A DNA stretch of 64,000 bases from Oscillospiraceae bacterium (GTDB lineage: Bacteria > Bacillota > Clostridia > Oscillospirales > Ruminococcaceae): assembly GCA_022835495.1 (NCBI GenBank), contig BQOK01000001.1:3038001-3102000 (forward strand), read 5' to 3'. Both the position numbers and the translations under genes were made by a program. Position 1 is the first letter of the stretch; each line of letters starts with the position of its first letter. Of this stretch, positions 15,404 to 23,741 are shown piece after piece. Under the pieces are notes generated by a model. The model was not told the origin of the DNA, did no database searches, and saw only the letters and a list, made by a program, of their open reading frames with translations.

Positions 15404-17086
15404 TTACTGTCCACGAAACCGGGAAGGGCACATGCAGCCCAGCGCCTCCGCGATCGCCAGGTTCTCCGCCGTGGTCGCCCCCGGCTGCGCCCGCACGTCC
15501 CAGATCACCACCTGCGCCGTTATCCCCTCGCAGGCCGCTGTCTGGGTGTAGCTCCCGTCCGCCTGCCGGGCCCACCCCGCAAGCTCCAGCGCCGCCGCGT
15601 ACTTGCGGATCCCCAGGCTCGCCGGCGTCACATCCACCGCCTTCGCCGCGCTGCCGTCATACGCGCCCTGGCTCACCCCGTTCAGCCGGATCGTCAGCCC
15701 CGCGGGGTTCTTCAGCGCCGTCGGCAGCGCCTTCGCCCCCACCCTGCCGTTGTCGTTGTACAGCACATGCCCGTTTGTAAACCCGCTCGTGGTGGTGGCC
15801 GCTGTCACCGTGTTCGGCCCTGGCAGGCCGGTCTCGCCCCGCTCGCCCTGTTCGCCCTGCGGGCCCGTGGCGCCGGTGTCCCCTTTCTCGCCCTTGTCCC
15901 CCTTCGGCCCCTGCGCGCCAAAGGGCAGCGTCAGGTCCAGCACCGCCTCGCTCCCTGTCTTGGTAATGCTGGCCGAGGCCACAGCCCCGCTGGCCACCGT
16001 GCCCACCCGCAGCGTCTGGATCGCCTCGCTCCACGCCTTCACCAGCGCCGCCGTCAGCCCATCCAGCACTCCCTTGTTTTCGTGGCCGTGCCGTGCCGCC
16101 GTGTTGGCCGCCACCACTGTTTTCGTCTCCGCCAGTTCCGCCGCCACAGCCTTGCCCTTGTCCCCCGCATACGCCGTGGCCGCCGTCTCCCCCAGCGCCA
16201 GGCTCTTCGAGATCTCCACGTAGCCCGTCCCGCTCCACCGCCAGGTCAGGTTATCTTCCAGGCTCACATAGATCTTCCCGCTCTCCCCCACGCCCGGGAA
16301 CTGCTCCGCCGCCGGGTACTCCAGCACATCGTCCACAAAGCTCGGCAGCTGCGCCGCCGGCACCGTGCCCGCCGCGTCCAGCGTCGCCACGCCCCCCGCC
16401 TTGCCCAGCTCGCTGCGCTTTACCTGCGCGTCGTCCGTCACGCTGCCCAGCCCCACCTGCGCCTTGGTCACCCCGTGGGGGTTCGCCTTATTGGCCATAT
16501 GAGCGATCAGATCGGTCACTGCCTTGGCCAGCTTGCCCATGGCAGCCCCCAGCTTCTCCCCGCTGCTCAGTGGGGCCAGCGCGTCCGCCTCGGTGTAGGT
16601 GGGGGTCTGGTCGTTGGTGGCCGCGTTCGGCACGTTGCCCAGCCCCACCTGGGCTTTCGTCACCCCGTGGGGGTTTGTTTTGTCCGCCGCATGGGCCGCG
16701 AACGCGTCCATGCTCCGCCGCGCCCCCGCCAGGTCCGCCGCCGGCGTGTCGTTCCACTGCTCCGTCCCCTGGATCGCCGCCAGCTGCTCCCCCACCAGCT
16801 CCAGCAGCCGCTGCAATTTGTCCCGCACACTGCCCATCGCCCGGCTGCCCAGCTTCTCGTCCGTCACGCTGCCGTCCGGGTGCGCCAGCACCGCCGCGCT
16901 GCTGTGCGCGTTCAGCTCCGCCTTCCCCGCCTTCAGCTTTTCCAGGTCCTCGTCCGCCTTTTTCTGCCGCGCCAGCTCCCGGTCGATCGCCTCCATGTCG
17001 TAGGTCAGGTCGTCGATGTCCGCCGGGTCGTTCCGCTCCGCCACCCGCTCCGGCAGCCGCAGGTTGTAGTTCTGGCTCTTCTTCAA
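15404..17086 (-). CDS. Prophage tail fibre with collagen-like segment, 3' end cut by the IS
   Basis: A 560-residue fibre. The N-terminal ~100 residues are helical; two phage-tail repeats occur at about 137-158 and 201-220 (NPHGVTKAQVGLG in each); residues 390-424 form a collagen-like Gly-X-Y run (GPKGDKGEKGDTG and onward); the C-terminus is a receptor-binding-type domain. The last codons (..RGQ, stop) coincide with the IS terminal repeat, so the gene is truncated and the true C-terminus lost. The TTG start overlaps the upstream stop (TTGA) and has GGGGTGAT before it. It was the receptor-binding end of the tail. Confidence 0.82.
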   Translation of the reverse strand: MKKSQNYNLRLPERVAERNDPADIDDLTYDMEAIDRELARQKKADEDLEKLKAGKAELNAHSSAAVLAHPDGSVTDEKLGSRAMGSVRDKLQRLLELVGEQLAAIQGTEQWNDTPAADLAGARRSMDAFAAHAADKTNPHGVTKAQVGLGNVPNAATNDQTPTYTEADALAPLSSGEKLGAAMGKLAKAVTDLIAHMANKANPHGVTKAQVGLGSVTDDAQVKRSELGKAGGVATLDAAGTVPAAQLPSFVDDVLEYPAAEQFPGVGESGKIYVSLEDNLTWRWSGTGYVEISKSLALGETAATAYAGDKGKAVAAELAETKTVVAANTAARHGHENKGVLDGLTAALVKAWSEAIQTLRVGTVASGAVASASITKTGSEAVLDLTLPFGAQGPKGDKGEKGDTGATGPQGEQGERGETGLPGPNTVTAATTTSGFTNGHVLYNDNGRVGAKALPTALKNPAGLTIRLNGVSQGAYDGSAAKAVDVTPASLGIRKYAAALELAGWARQADGSYTQTAACEGITAQVVIWDVRAQPGATTAENLAIAEALGCMCPSRFRGQ

Positions 17087-18984
17087 GTTGTATCACCCCG
17101 CTTTAAGATCAAATTCCCTTTCAGCCCCCCGCCGCTGTACTCCAGCTCGTTTTTCAACACCTGGGCGGGCACCCGCGCCGCAAACTCGGTGCCCAGCAGC
17201 ACCCGGTCCAGCGGGTCGAACTCCGGGTTACCGCGGGTGGCGCAGCTGTAGGTCGAGCGCCGCAGCAGGTAGTCCCGCACCCACGCCGCAACCGCCGCCG
17301 CCCGCTCCGGGCTCGTCACCAAGGGGTTATTCAGCACCTCCACCGCCCCGCTGGGGTCCGCGTCCGGCGCCGGGGCCGTGGCCGTCTGCGCGCTGGTGGC
17401 CAGCGCCTTCCCGCTCACCACCAGCTCCACTGGCCCGTTCCCCATCAGCGTAATGTCCCCCGCCGCCGCGTACAGCTCTGCCGCCGCCACGCTTCCCCCC
17501 GTGGCCGTGGCCGACACTTCCCCTGCCTGGCTCCAGCTCAGGTGCAGGGCAAGCTCGCCCTCCACCTGGTAGCTCGCCTTGTGCAGCTGCTTTGCCTCGC
17601 CCCCCAGGGCGTAGGTGGTGGCCGGGCAGTCCACCCGCAGCAGGCTCGCCACCTTCTCCACCTTCGGCGCGCTGCCCAGGATCGCCCTAAGCCCCAGCTC
17701 CACGCCGCTCTGCCCGCTGGGCGCGGGCGCAAGGCAGATGTACCCCTCCCGGTCCACATACAGGCAGCAGCACCCAGCGTGCGCGATCAGCTGCAGGCAC
17801 TCCCGGTGCTTTTTCACCGGCAGCGGTGCCGTGGTGCCGATCTCTTTCAGCCCCTCCCACAGCCGCCAGGGCGGGGTGTCCTCGTATTCCCGCGGCACTC
17901 CCGCGTCCTCCAGCACCGCCAGCGCCAGCTCGTACAGGCTGTGCTCTTCGCCGTCCCACACCCCCTTGTAGTAGGTGTCGTCCAGCAGCCCCAGGGCGTC
18001 CGTGGCAGCAAACTTCGCAAACAGTCCCTCCGTCGAGGGCTGCCCCGTCAGGAAAAACCGCCCGCCCGGCAGCCATTCCACAAGGCCCCCCTCGTATACC
18101 TCCTGCCAGCCCGTCAGCTCCAGGCTGGCCCAGTCCATCTGCGCCGCGTCCCCCCATTTCAGCCCCCGGCTGATCTCCTGCCCGTATTCCACCCGGATCG
18201 GGTTGCGCTGCTCAAAGTACCGCCATATCCCCGCCGGGTCGTCTGGGTCGTACCCCGCGCTCCCAGCGCCCGTCAGCCGGTTGATGTTCACCGCCTGCCA
18301 CTCGAACTTGCCGGTGGGCAGCCGCCGCCCGATCGGGTCCACCTCCAGCGTCTGTTTTGCCCCCGTCAGGCTCCCGTCCTCAAAGGTCAGGCCGATCCCG
18401 AACATCAGCTGCGAAAGTCTGGCCCGCCGCCGTGGGCGGCTGCTTCGCAAAAAACTCACCGCCAGCCGGTCGAACCGCTCCAGCGGTGCGTCCAGCTGCC
18501 AGGCCGCCGCATTCGGCCGCTGCACCTCGTCGTACAGCAGCTCCTCCCCCCGCCAGGCCCTCACCCGCAGCTCCGCCGGCCACTCTCCCGCCACCCGGTC
18601 AAAGCCAAAGGTCAGCCCCGCCACCGTGTGGGTCTTGGAAAAGCGGATGTCCAGCACCGGCGCGGGCGTAAACGCCCCATCCGCGCCGCTCAAGGCCTCG
18701 CTCACATACCCCTCGGCCAGCAGCTTGCCGCCCGGCGGGGCCGGGATGGTCAGCTTGCCGTCCGCTTTCCAGCGTCCCGGCTCAAAGGTGGCCCAGCTTT
18801 GCAGCTGTGCGCCCTGGGCCGCCAGCGCCGAACTGGGCGCCGACCAATAGCTCTGCGCCTCACTGGAGGGCGCCGCTGTGGCCGCCGCGTCCGAATCGAT
18901 GAGCCCCAGGCTCACCCGCAGGTGCGCCGCGCCCACCACCGGCTGTTCCAGCTCCCGCCGGTATGCCTCCGATACCCGCTGCAC
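17083..18984 (-). CDS. Prophage tail-tip/baseplate protein
   Basis: A 633-residue protein between the small tail protein and the fibre, the position of a tail hub or tail-associated protein in siphophages. Residues about 115-200 look like a beta-sandwich (LDIRFSKTHTVAGLTFGFDR), followed by segments with VDPIGRRLPTGKFEWQAVN and WLPGGRFFLTGQPSTEG. No peptidase or lysozyme motif is evident. The GTG start overlaps the previous stop (TAGTG). Assigned by order and size; the exact tail role is uncertain. Confidence 0.7.
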   Translation of the reverse strand: MQRVSEAYRRELEQPVVGAAHLRVSLGLIDSDAAATAAPSSEAQSYWSAPSSALAAQGAQLQSWATFEPGRWKADGKLTIPAPPGGKLLAEGYVSEALSGADGAFTPAPVLDIRFSKTHTVAGLTFGFDRVAGEWPAELRVRAWRGEELLYDEVQRPNAAAWQLDAPLERFDRLAVSFLRSSRPRRRARLSQLMFGIGLTFEDGSLTGAKQTLEVDPIGRRLPTGKFEWQAVNINRLTGAGSAGYDPDDPAGIWRYFEQRNPIRVEYGQEISRGLKWGDAAQMDWASLELTGWQEVYEGGLVEWLPGGRFFLTGQPSTEGLFAKFAATDALGLLDDTYYKGVWDGEEHSLYELALAVLEDAGVPREYEDTPPWRLWEGLKEIGTTAPLPVKKHRECLQLIAHAGCCCLYVDREGYICLAPAPSGQSGVELGLRAILGSAPKVEKVASLLRVDCPATTYALGGEAKQLHKASYQVEGELALHLSWSQAGEVSATATGGSVAAAELYAAAGDITLMGNGPVELVVSGKALATSAQTATAPAPDADPSGAVEVLNNPLVTSPERAAAVAAWVRDYLLRRSTYSCATRGNPEFDPLDRVLLGTEFAARVPAQVLKNELEYSGGGLKGNLILKRGDTT

Positions 18985-19415
18985 TATATCACCCCGCAGT
19001 CGATCACGTTAAAGCTCGCGTCCCGCAGCAGCGCCGGCAGCCCGCTGGCCGGGTCCACCCGCGCCGGGCTGCACTTCACGTCGCTCAAATAGAACAGCCG
19101 CGTTTCCCACCGCCCCAGGTTGAAGTTGAAGTAGTGGCAGTAAAAGGTGAAGTGCCCCGCCTCGAACCACCGGTTCATCTCCCACCACACCTCCGGGCTG
19201 ATCGCCGTCCAGCTCATCTCCTGCTTGTCCAGGCTCCGCCCCACCATCCGCCCCACCATGGTCCCCTGCGCGTTCCGCGCGCTGTCCACCAGCCGGCTTG
19301 TGGTAAAGGGTGCCGTGTCCGGGTAGGGCGCCGCAATGGCGTGGTTCTCCCGGCTCGTGCCCGGCTCCGAGCCAAAATAGATAAACCCCAGCGTTTCGCC
19401 CCGCTCAATAGGCAT
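18984..19415 (-). CDS. Prophage distal-tail-region protein
   Basis: A 143-residue protein directly after the tape measure gene, where distal tail proteins are usually encoded, though it is short for a Dit. It has aromatic-rich segments (VWWEMNRWFEAGHFTFYCHY, FNLGRWETRLFYLSDVKC). The ATG at 19415 (MPIERGETLG) is preferred since AGGAGG lies eleven bases upstream; a GTG four codons earlier falls inside that ribosome site. The start overlaps the end of the tape measure gene. A tail role is inferred from synteny. Confidence 0.68.
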   Translation of the reverse strand: MPIERGETLGFIYFGSEPGTSRENHAIAAPYPDTAPFTTSRLVDSARNAQGTMVGRMVGRSLDKQEMSWTAISPEVWWEMNRWFEAGHFTFYCHYFNFNLGRWETRLFYLSDVKCSPARVDPASGLPALLRDASFNVIDCGVI

Positions 19416-21990
19416 TCGCAAACGCACCTCCTATCTGTACCCCCCGCGCCGCGCGGATCCGCTCCATGGCCCGGTACAGCACCTCGCCGTCCAGGCGGAT
19501 CTCAACGGGCTGCTCCGCTGTGAACTCCTGCGTGCCGCCCAGCTGTCCCAGCACCTCGGCCACCGCCTGCTTGATGGTGTCCAGCGGCGCCTCCACGTTG
19601 GTACCGTGCCGCTGTTCCCCCACCATGGCCAGAAACGGCTTGTTCGCCGGCAGTACCGCCCCCTGCGCCAGCCGCGGGATGCTGGGAATGTTGGCCAGCC
19701 GAACGCTGCCCGCCGGGAACAGCTCCTTGCCCAGGATCGTCAGCCCGTCCCAGCTGAAATGCAGCTTTTCATTCAGCCAGCCGATAAACCGGTTCACCAG
19801 GTCGATCAGCGTGTTCAGCCCGCCCTTGATGCTTTCGCCCAGGTCGGTGCCGAAGATCTTCTCAAAAAAGCTTTTCACCGCCTCAATCGGCGCCATGGCA
19901 AACTTCTTGATGCCCTCCCAGGCCTTTTTCCAGTCCCCGGTAAATACGCCGCTCAAAAAATCGGCCAGGCCCTGGAAGATATTTTTAAAAAAGGTGAACA
20001 GCGCGGTAAAGTGCGCCGTCAGCGGCAGGATAAGCACATTGTAGAACCAATCCGCCGCCACCGCCCAGGCCGTCTGGATCCCCTCCCAGACCGCCAGCGC
20101 GCCCGCCTGGATCCCCTGCCACAAAAACGAAAAGAACTCTCCCAGCGGGGTCAGCACATATTCCTGGAACCAGGCGGCCGCGGCCGCCCATATCTCCTGG
20201 ATCGCGGCCCACACGTTCAGGGCCACCTCCTTCACGGTGTCCCAGTTCATGATCAAAAGCACGATCGCCGCCACCAGCAGGCCGATTCCCAAAGACACGA
20301 ATGCAATCTTTGATGAAAGAAAATCCGAAGCTACCTCTAATGCGTTTATAACCGGCATGGCCGCTGTGCTGATCACCTGCCAGGCCGTTGCAGAAGCGCC
20401 CGCCACATTTTGTGCCGCCGTCCAAGCCTTGTAGATCACGATCGCCGCGGCCAGCGCCGCAGAAAGCGAACCGATCACCACCGCCAGGTTCTGCACGGCG
20501 GTCTGGTGTCCGTCGATCCATTCCGAAAACGCGTTCAGTCCATCGGTGATTCCCTGCAGTGTCGCCACAATCACCCCGCCCGTCCACTGTGCCAGCGGCT
20601 GCAAAAAATTGTCCCACAGCCACAGCGCCAGCGGCTGCAGCGCTCCCAGCACGCTGGTCAGCGCCCGGCACGCCGCCGCCAGCAGGTCCAAAAAGGCCGG
20701 CAGCAGATCCTCGATCGTCCAGGCCGCCAGCGGTACAAAGATGTTGTACGAGGCCCACTCTAGTCCGGCAAAAAGTGTTTTGGTCAGGGGCGCCGCGGCC
20801 TCCTTCAACCGCTCAAACGCCTTTGCCAGCGGCTCAAAATTGATCGCCCGCAGCGGTTCCAGCAGCTGCCGTATCTTGTCCACGATCGCCTGCAGCTGGG
20901 GCGAAAGCGTGTCTTCCACCTGCGTTCCGGCCGTCACGGTCGGCGCAGGCGCCTTCCCGCCGTTCCCGCCCGCCTGTCCTCCCGGGGTCGTTTCCCCCGC
21001 TGCGGCGTTTTTCTGCAGCAGGTTCAGCTCGTCAAAGGGGGCCAGCGCATCGTTTGCGGCCTCGCCCGCTTTTCTGGTGCTCTTGGCCAGCCCCTCCTCC
21101 GCCCTGGCCCCCATGTCCGCGCTCTGTGCCACGGCGGTGTTCTGCTGTGCCGTCGCAGCGCTTCTGGTCGTCGCCTTTCCAAACAGCGCTCCCAACACCG
21201 CGGTAACGGCCCGCGCGGTGTCGGTCAGGGCGGCCACAATGCCGTTCAGCACCCGCACTGCGGGCAGCAGCACCGTGGCCATCGCCTGGCCCAGCACTCC
21301 CATCAGCTCCCGCCACTGCTGTGTCAGCAGCTGTGTCTGGCCCGTCCAGCTTCCCTGTGTCCGCGCAAAATCGCCGCTCACAAGGCGCAGCGCGTCGGTC
21401 ACATAGGCGTAGCGCAGGGCCGTCTGCTGCGCTTCGCTCATGGCTGCCGTGCTTTGGTTGATTCCGTGTGTCAGCGCATATTGCTGCAGGTTTGTCCCGC
21501 TCAGCATCACACCCAGCTCCCGCAGCCCTGTTGCCTCCCCGGTAAATATCCCCTTCAGCTTGTCGGCAGCCGCTGCAGGGTCGATCCCAAACGCACTGGC
21601 CGTGTCACCAGTCAGCCCGGTCAGCGCCACCGCCATATCGCTGGCGGCCCCCTCGGCAAGCCCTGCGCTTTTGGCCAGTTCCATATATTCGCTGCCAAAC
21701 TTTTTGGCCGCAGTGCCGCTCAGGCCAAATTGAGTCGCCGCGTCCTTCGCAAAGTTCTCCATCTTGTAGGCCATTCCGCCAAACGCTGTTTCCACGGCGC
21801 TCTGCACCCCTGCCGCTTCGCCCTGCAGCGCAAGGCAGGCCTTCGCAAATTCGGTCAGTTTTTTCGCCGTGAACGCCGTCCGTATGGCCTCTCCCAGCTT
21901 CTCTGCAGCGTTTTTCAGTCCTCCCAAGCACCCGGCGACCCGCCGCGCCCCCTTTTCCAGCCCCGCGGGGTCCAGCTCGGTGCGCACCAC
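19405..21990 (-). CDS. Tape measure protein
   Basis: An 861-residue protein, the longest in the prophage. It has an alpha-helical N-terminus with a TP901-type core (FGGMAYKMENFAKDAATQFGLSGTAAKKF), a central Ala/Gly/Pro linker, and several hydrophobic helices around residues 500-590 and 640-690. Tape measure proteins set tail length and enter the cell envelope during DNA injection; at about 1.5 angstrom per residue this predicts a tail near 130 nm. The start is uncertain: tandem GTG codons at 21990 lie 30 bases after a GGTGAGGA, and an ATT codon near 22022 would fit that ribosome site better. Confidence 0.88.
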   Translation of the reverse strand: MVRTELDPAGLEKGARRVAGCLGGLKNAAEKLGEAIRTAFTAKKLTEFAKACLALQGEAAGVQSAVETAFGGMAYKMENFAKDAATQFGLSGTAAKKFGSEYMELAKSAGLAEGAASDMAVALTGLTGDTASAFGIDPAAAADKLKGIFTGEATGLRELGVMLSGTNLQQYALTHGINQSTAAMSEAQQTALRYAYVTDALRLVSGDFARTQGSWTGQTQLLTQQWRELMGVLGQAMATVLLPAVRVLNGIVAALTDTARAVTAVLGALFGKATTRSAATAQQNTAVAQSADMGARAEEGLAKSTRKAGEAANDALAPFDELNLLQKNAAAGETTPGGQAGGNGGKAPAPTVTAGTQVEDTLSPQLQAIVDKIRQLLEPLRAINFEPLAKAFERLKEAAAPLTKTLFAGLEWASYNIFVPLAAWTIEDLLPAFLDLLAAACRALTSVLGALQPLALWLWDNFLQPLAQWTGGVIVATLQGITDGLNAFSEWIDGHQTAVQNLAVVIGSLSAALAAAIVIYKAWTAAQNVAGASATAWQVISTAAMPVINALEVASDFLSSKIAFVSLGIGLLVAAIVLLIMNWDTVKEVALNVWAAIQEIWAAAAAWFQEYVLTPLGEFFSFLWQGIQAGALAVWEGIQTAWAVAADWFYNVLILPLTAHFTALFTFFKNIFQGLADFLSGVFTGDWKKAWEGIKKFAMAPIEAVKSFFEKIFGTDLGESIKGGLNTLIDLVNRFIGWLNEKLHFSWDGLTILGKELFPAGSVRLANIPSIPRLAQGAVLPANKPFLAMVGEQRHGTNVEAPLDTIKQAVAEVLGQLGGTQEFTAEQPVEIRLDGEVLYRAMERIRAARGVQIGGAFANAY

Positions 21991-22048
21991 CAGCTTCCCG
22001 CCGTCTTGCTTCTCCGTAATTCCTCACCCTCTCTCCAAAAGGATAGAA

Positions 22049-22084
22049 AAAGCGCCCCGAACCCTTGGTTCGAAGCGCTTTTTG
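22049..22084 (-). terminator. Intrinsic terminator after the zinc-ribbon gene pair
   Basis: AAAAAGCGC pairs with GCGCTTTTT, and inside it AACC pairs with GGTT. It lies between the leftward zinc-ribbon genes and the tape measure gene and would end the zinc-ribbon message. A second hairpin (GGTCCGCGC/GCGCGGACC) follows at about 22087-22108. Confidence 0.75.
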
Positions 22085-22142
22085 CGGTCCGCGCAGCGCG
22101 GACCTCTAAATTCCAGTTGTTTTCATCCAGAAGTGCCCGGTA

Positions 22143-22811
22143 TTACTTTTTCCCCGGTTTCCATTGGTAGCCGCAGTTCAGGCAGGTACACACCACTTTT
22201 TTAGAACCGATCCCCCCGGCCAGCATTCCCGCCTCTATCCCCATTGTAAGGCCCACCGCGCCTCTCGCAAACCCGAATCCCTTTTTATTGGCCGTCACGC
22301 TCACCGAATGGCATTTCGGGCAGTATACCTGCCCGCTGCGTTTTAACTCCTGAAGGCGCTTTTTTTCCTCAGCCGCCTGGTCGGAGCCCATATTCAGTTC
22401 CGCCAGCAATCCCTCGCCAAACGAAACCTTTTCATTTCTGCGGATGTGGTATTCGAACAAAGGGTTCAGAATTTTTTTTGCTTGTCCAAACGTGATGTTG
22501 CAACGCGCCACCAAATGACCATAGGCTCCAAACTTGAAAGCCCCCAATCCTTTGGCCCGGATCAGCTTGTTCAGGTCCACTTTTATGCCGTTGATCTCCT
22601 GTACGTAGGGTTCTCTCAACGGCGGGTATTCCTGCCCCGCCTCTTCGGCCCCGCCGCCTTGTCCCGCCTGCGCGGGCACAGCGGCCGCCTCGCCCGGCGC
22701 CGCTTCTGTGGGGGGCGCTGCCGCAGCGCCGCGCACCTCACGCAGGTCACGCCCGCATCCCGGGCAAAAATTTGCGTCTTCGCAGTCCATTCCGCAATTC
22801 GGGCAAAACAT
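22143..22811 (-). CDS. Zinc-ribbon protein A (prophage moron)
   Basis: A 222-residue protein. Residues 1-25 are a zinc ribbon (CPNCG at 3-7, CPGCGRD); a Pro/Ala-rich linker follows; the middle (about 70-165) is a helical domain with YHIRRNEKVSFGEGLLAEL; the C-terminal 60 residues form a split zinc ribbon, CPKCHSVSV and CLNCGYQWKP, separated by a Gly-rich hydrophobic stretch (GAVGLTMGIEAGMLAGGIG) able to form a membrane hairpin. It is a tandem paralogue of the next gene. It is not a recognised structural tail gene. Function unknown; a lysogeny-expressed cargo role is inferred. Confidence 0.75.
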   Translation of the reverse strand: MFCPNCGMDCEDANFCPGCGRDLREVRGAAAAPPTEAAPGEAAAVPAQAGQGGGAEEAGQEYPPLREPYVQEINGIKVDLNKLIRAKGLGAFKFGAYGHLVARCNITFGQAKKILNPLFEYHIRRNEKVSFGEGLLAELNMGSDQAAEEKKRLQELKRSGQVYCPKCHSVSVTANKKGFGFARGAVGLTMGIEAGMLAGGIGSKKVVCTCLNCGYQWKPGKK

Positions 22812-22873
22812 CGCTTCTCATGCTCCTTCCGTTTTTGATCCGCATCCGATCTGCGCTAAAGCCGGGCTGCAGC

Positions 22874-23536
22874 TCACTTCTTCCCCGGTTTCCATTGGTA
22901 TCCACAGTTCAGGCAGGTACACACCACTTTTTTAGAGCCGATCCCCCCGGCCAGCATTCCCGCCTCTATCCCCATTGTAAGGCCCACCGCTCCTTTCGCA
23001 AATCCGAATCCCTTTTTATTTGCCATCACGCTCACCGAATGGCATTTCGGGCAGTACACCTGCCCGCTGCGCTCCAGCTCCTTGATCCTGCGCTGCTCAG
23101 CCTCGTGCTGGGCGGCCCCCAGCCCAAACGAAGAGGTCAGGCTGTCTTTAAACGAAACCTTGGTCCCCCCGTGGTATTTATAAAGTGGATCCAAAATTTC
23201 TTTTGCCTGGGCCTGGGTCAGCTTAAGCTGGGCGACCAGATAGCCATAAGCTCCCGCCTTTCTTATCCCGGTCCCATAGGTACGGATCAGCTTGTTCAGA
23301 TCGATCTCTACACCATGGATTTCCCGGATATACGGTTCTTTTAAAGGCGGATATTCCTGCCCCGCTTCTTCGGCCCCGCCGTCTTGTCCCGTCTGCGCGG
23401 GCACAGCGGCCGCCTCGCCCGGCGCCGCTTCTGTGGGGGGCTCGGCCGCAGCGCCGCGCACCCCGCGCAGGTCACGCCCGCATCCCGGGCAAAAATTCGC
23501 GTCTTCGCAGTCCATTCCGCAATTCGGGCAAAACAT
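22874..23536 (-). CDS. Zinc-ribbon protein B (paralogue of A)
   Basis: A 220-residue paralogue of the 22143-22811 product. The N-terminal ribbon plus linker and the C-terminal 60 residues are nearly identical to it, whereas the middle differs clearly (LTQAQAKEILDPLYKYHGGT in place of the other's corresponding segment). ILDPLYKYH resembles a short SHOCT-like C-terminal helix pair. The conserved ends with a changed middle suggest recombination or selection acting on the centre. It precedes gene A, so the two are co-transcribed leftward. Function unknown. Confidence 0.75.
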   Translation of the reverse strand: MFCPNCGMDCEDANFCPGCGRDLRGVRGAAAEPPTEAAPGEAAAVPAQTGQDGGAEEAGQEYPPLKEPYIREIHGVEIDLNKLIRTYGTGIRKAGAYGYLVAQLKLTQAQAKEILDPLYKYHGGTKVSFKDSLTSSFGLGAAQHEAEQRRIKELERSGQVYCPKCHSVSVMANKKGFGFAKGAVGLTMGIEAGMLAGGIGSKKVVCTCLNCGYQWKPGKK

Positions 23537-23566
23537 GGTTCCATCACGCTCCTTTTCCTTATGGTA

Positions 23567-23583
23567 CCATTCCTTTTAAGGAA
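23567..23583. promoter_or_regulatory. Palindrome upstream of the zinc-ribbon pair
   Basis: ATTCCTT, two T, AAGGAAT: a perfect seven-base-arm inverted repeat about 30 bases upstream of zinc-ribbon gene B and facing the divergent zinc-ribbon gene C. It may be an operator; no binding protein can be assigned. Confidence 0.35.
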
Positions 23584-23741
23584 TAACAAGCTTTTCCGTT
23601 TCTCCGTCCCTGCCGCCTCCAACACTTTCTTTTTGGCCGCCGGCATGTTATGATTTAAAATAAAGATGCAGCCCGTTCAAGCGGAACGGCCTTCTTCCGT
23701 TCCGCGCGGCCCCAACCGCTTGCAAAAGGAGGTTTTGTACC

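Larger units (their letters stand above)
14120..15414 (+). mobile_element. IS3-family insertion sequence
   Basis: About 1.3 kb carrying orfA and orfB in overlapping phases. Imperfect terminal repeats are visible: GGACAG followed by an A-rich run near 14122 on the plus strand, and GGACAGTAAAAA at about 15402-15413 on the minus strand. Exact ends and any 3-4 base target duplication cannot be fixed by eye, so limits are good to about ten bases. It separates the rubredoxin-hcp operon from the truncated end of the prophage tail-fibre gene. Confidence 0.8.

Noticed and set aside
15149-17251. A 700-codon open frame on the plus strand opposite the tail fibre
   Set aside because: It is an Arg/Pro/His-rich mirror of the fibre gene in high-G+C DNA. 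The opposite strand has phage-tail repeats, a collagen run and proper overlaps with neighbours.
17542-19092. A 516-codon plus-strand frame opposite the tail-tip gene
   Set aside because: Low-complexity Arg/Pro/Gln composition and no ribosome site; the minus-strand gene fits the operon.
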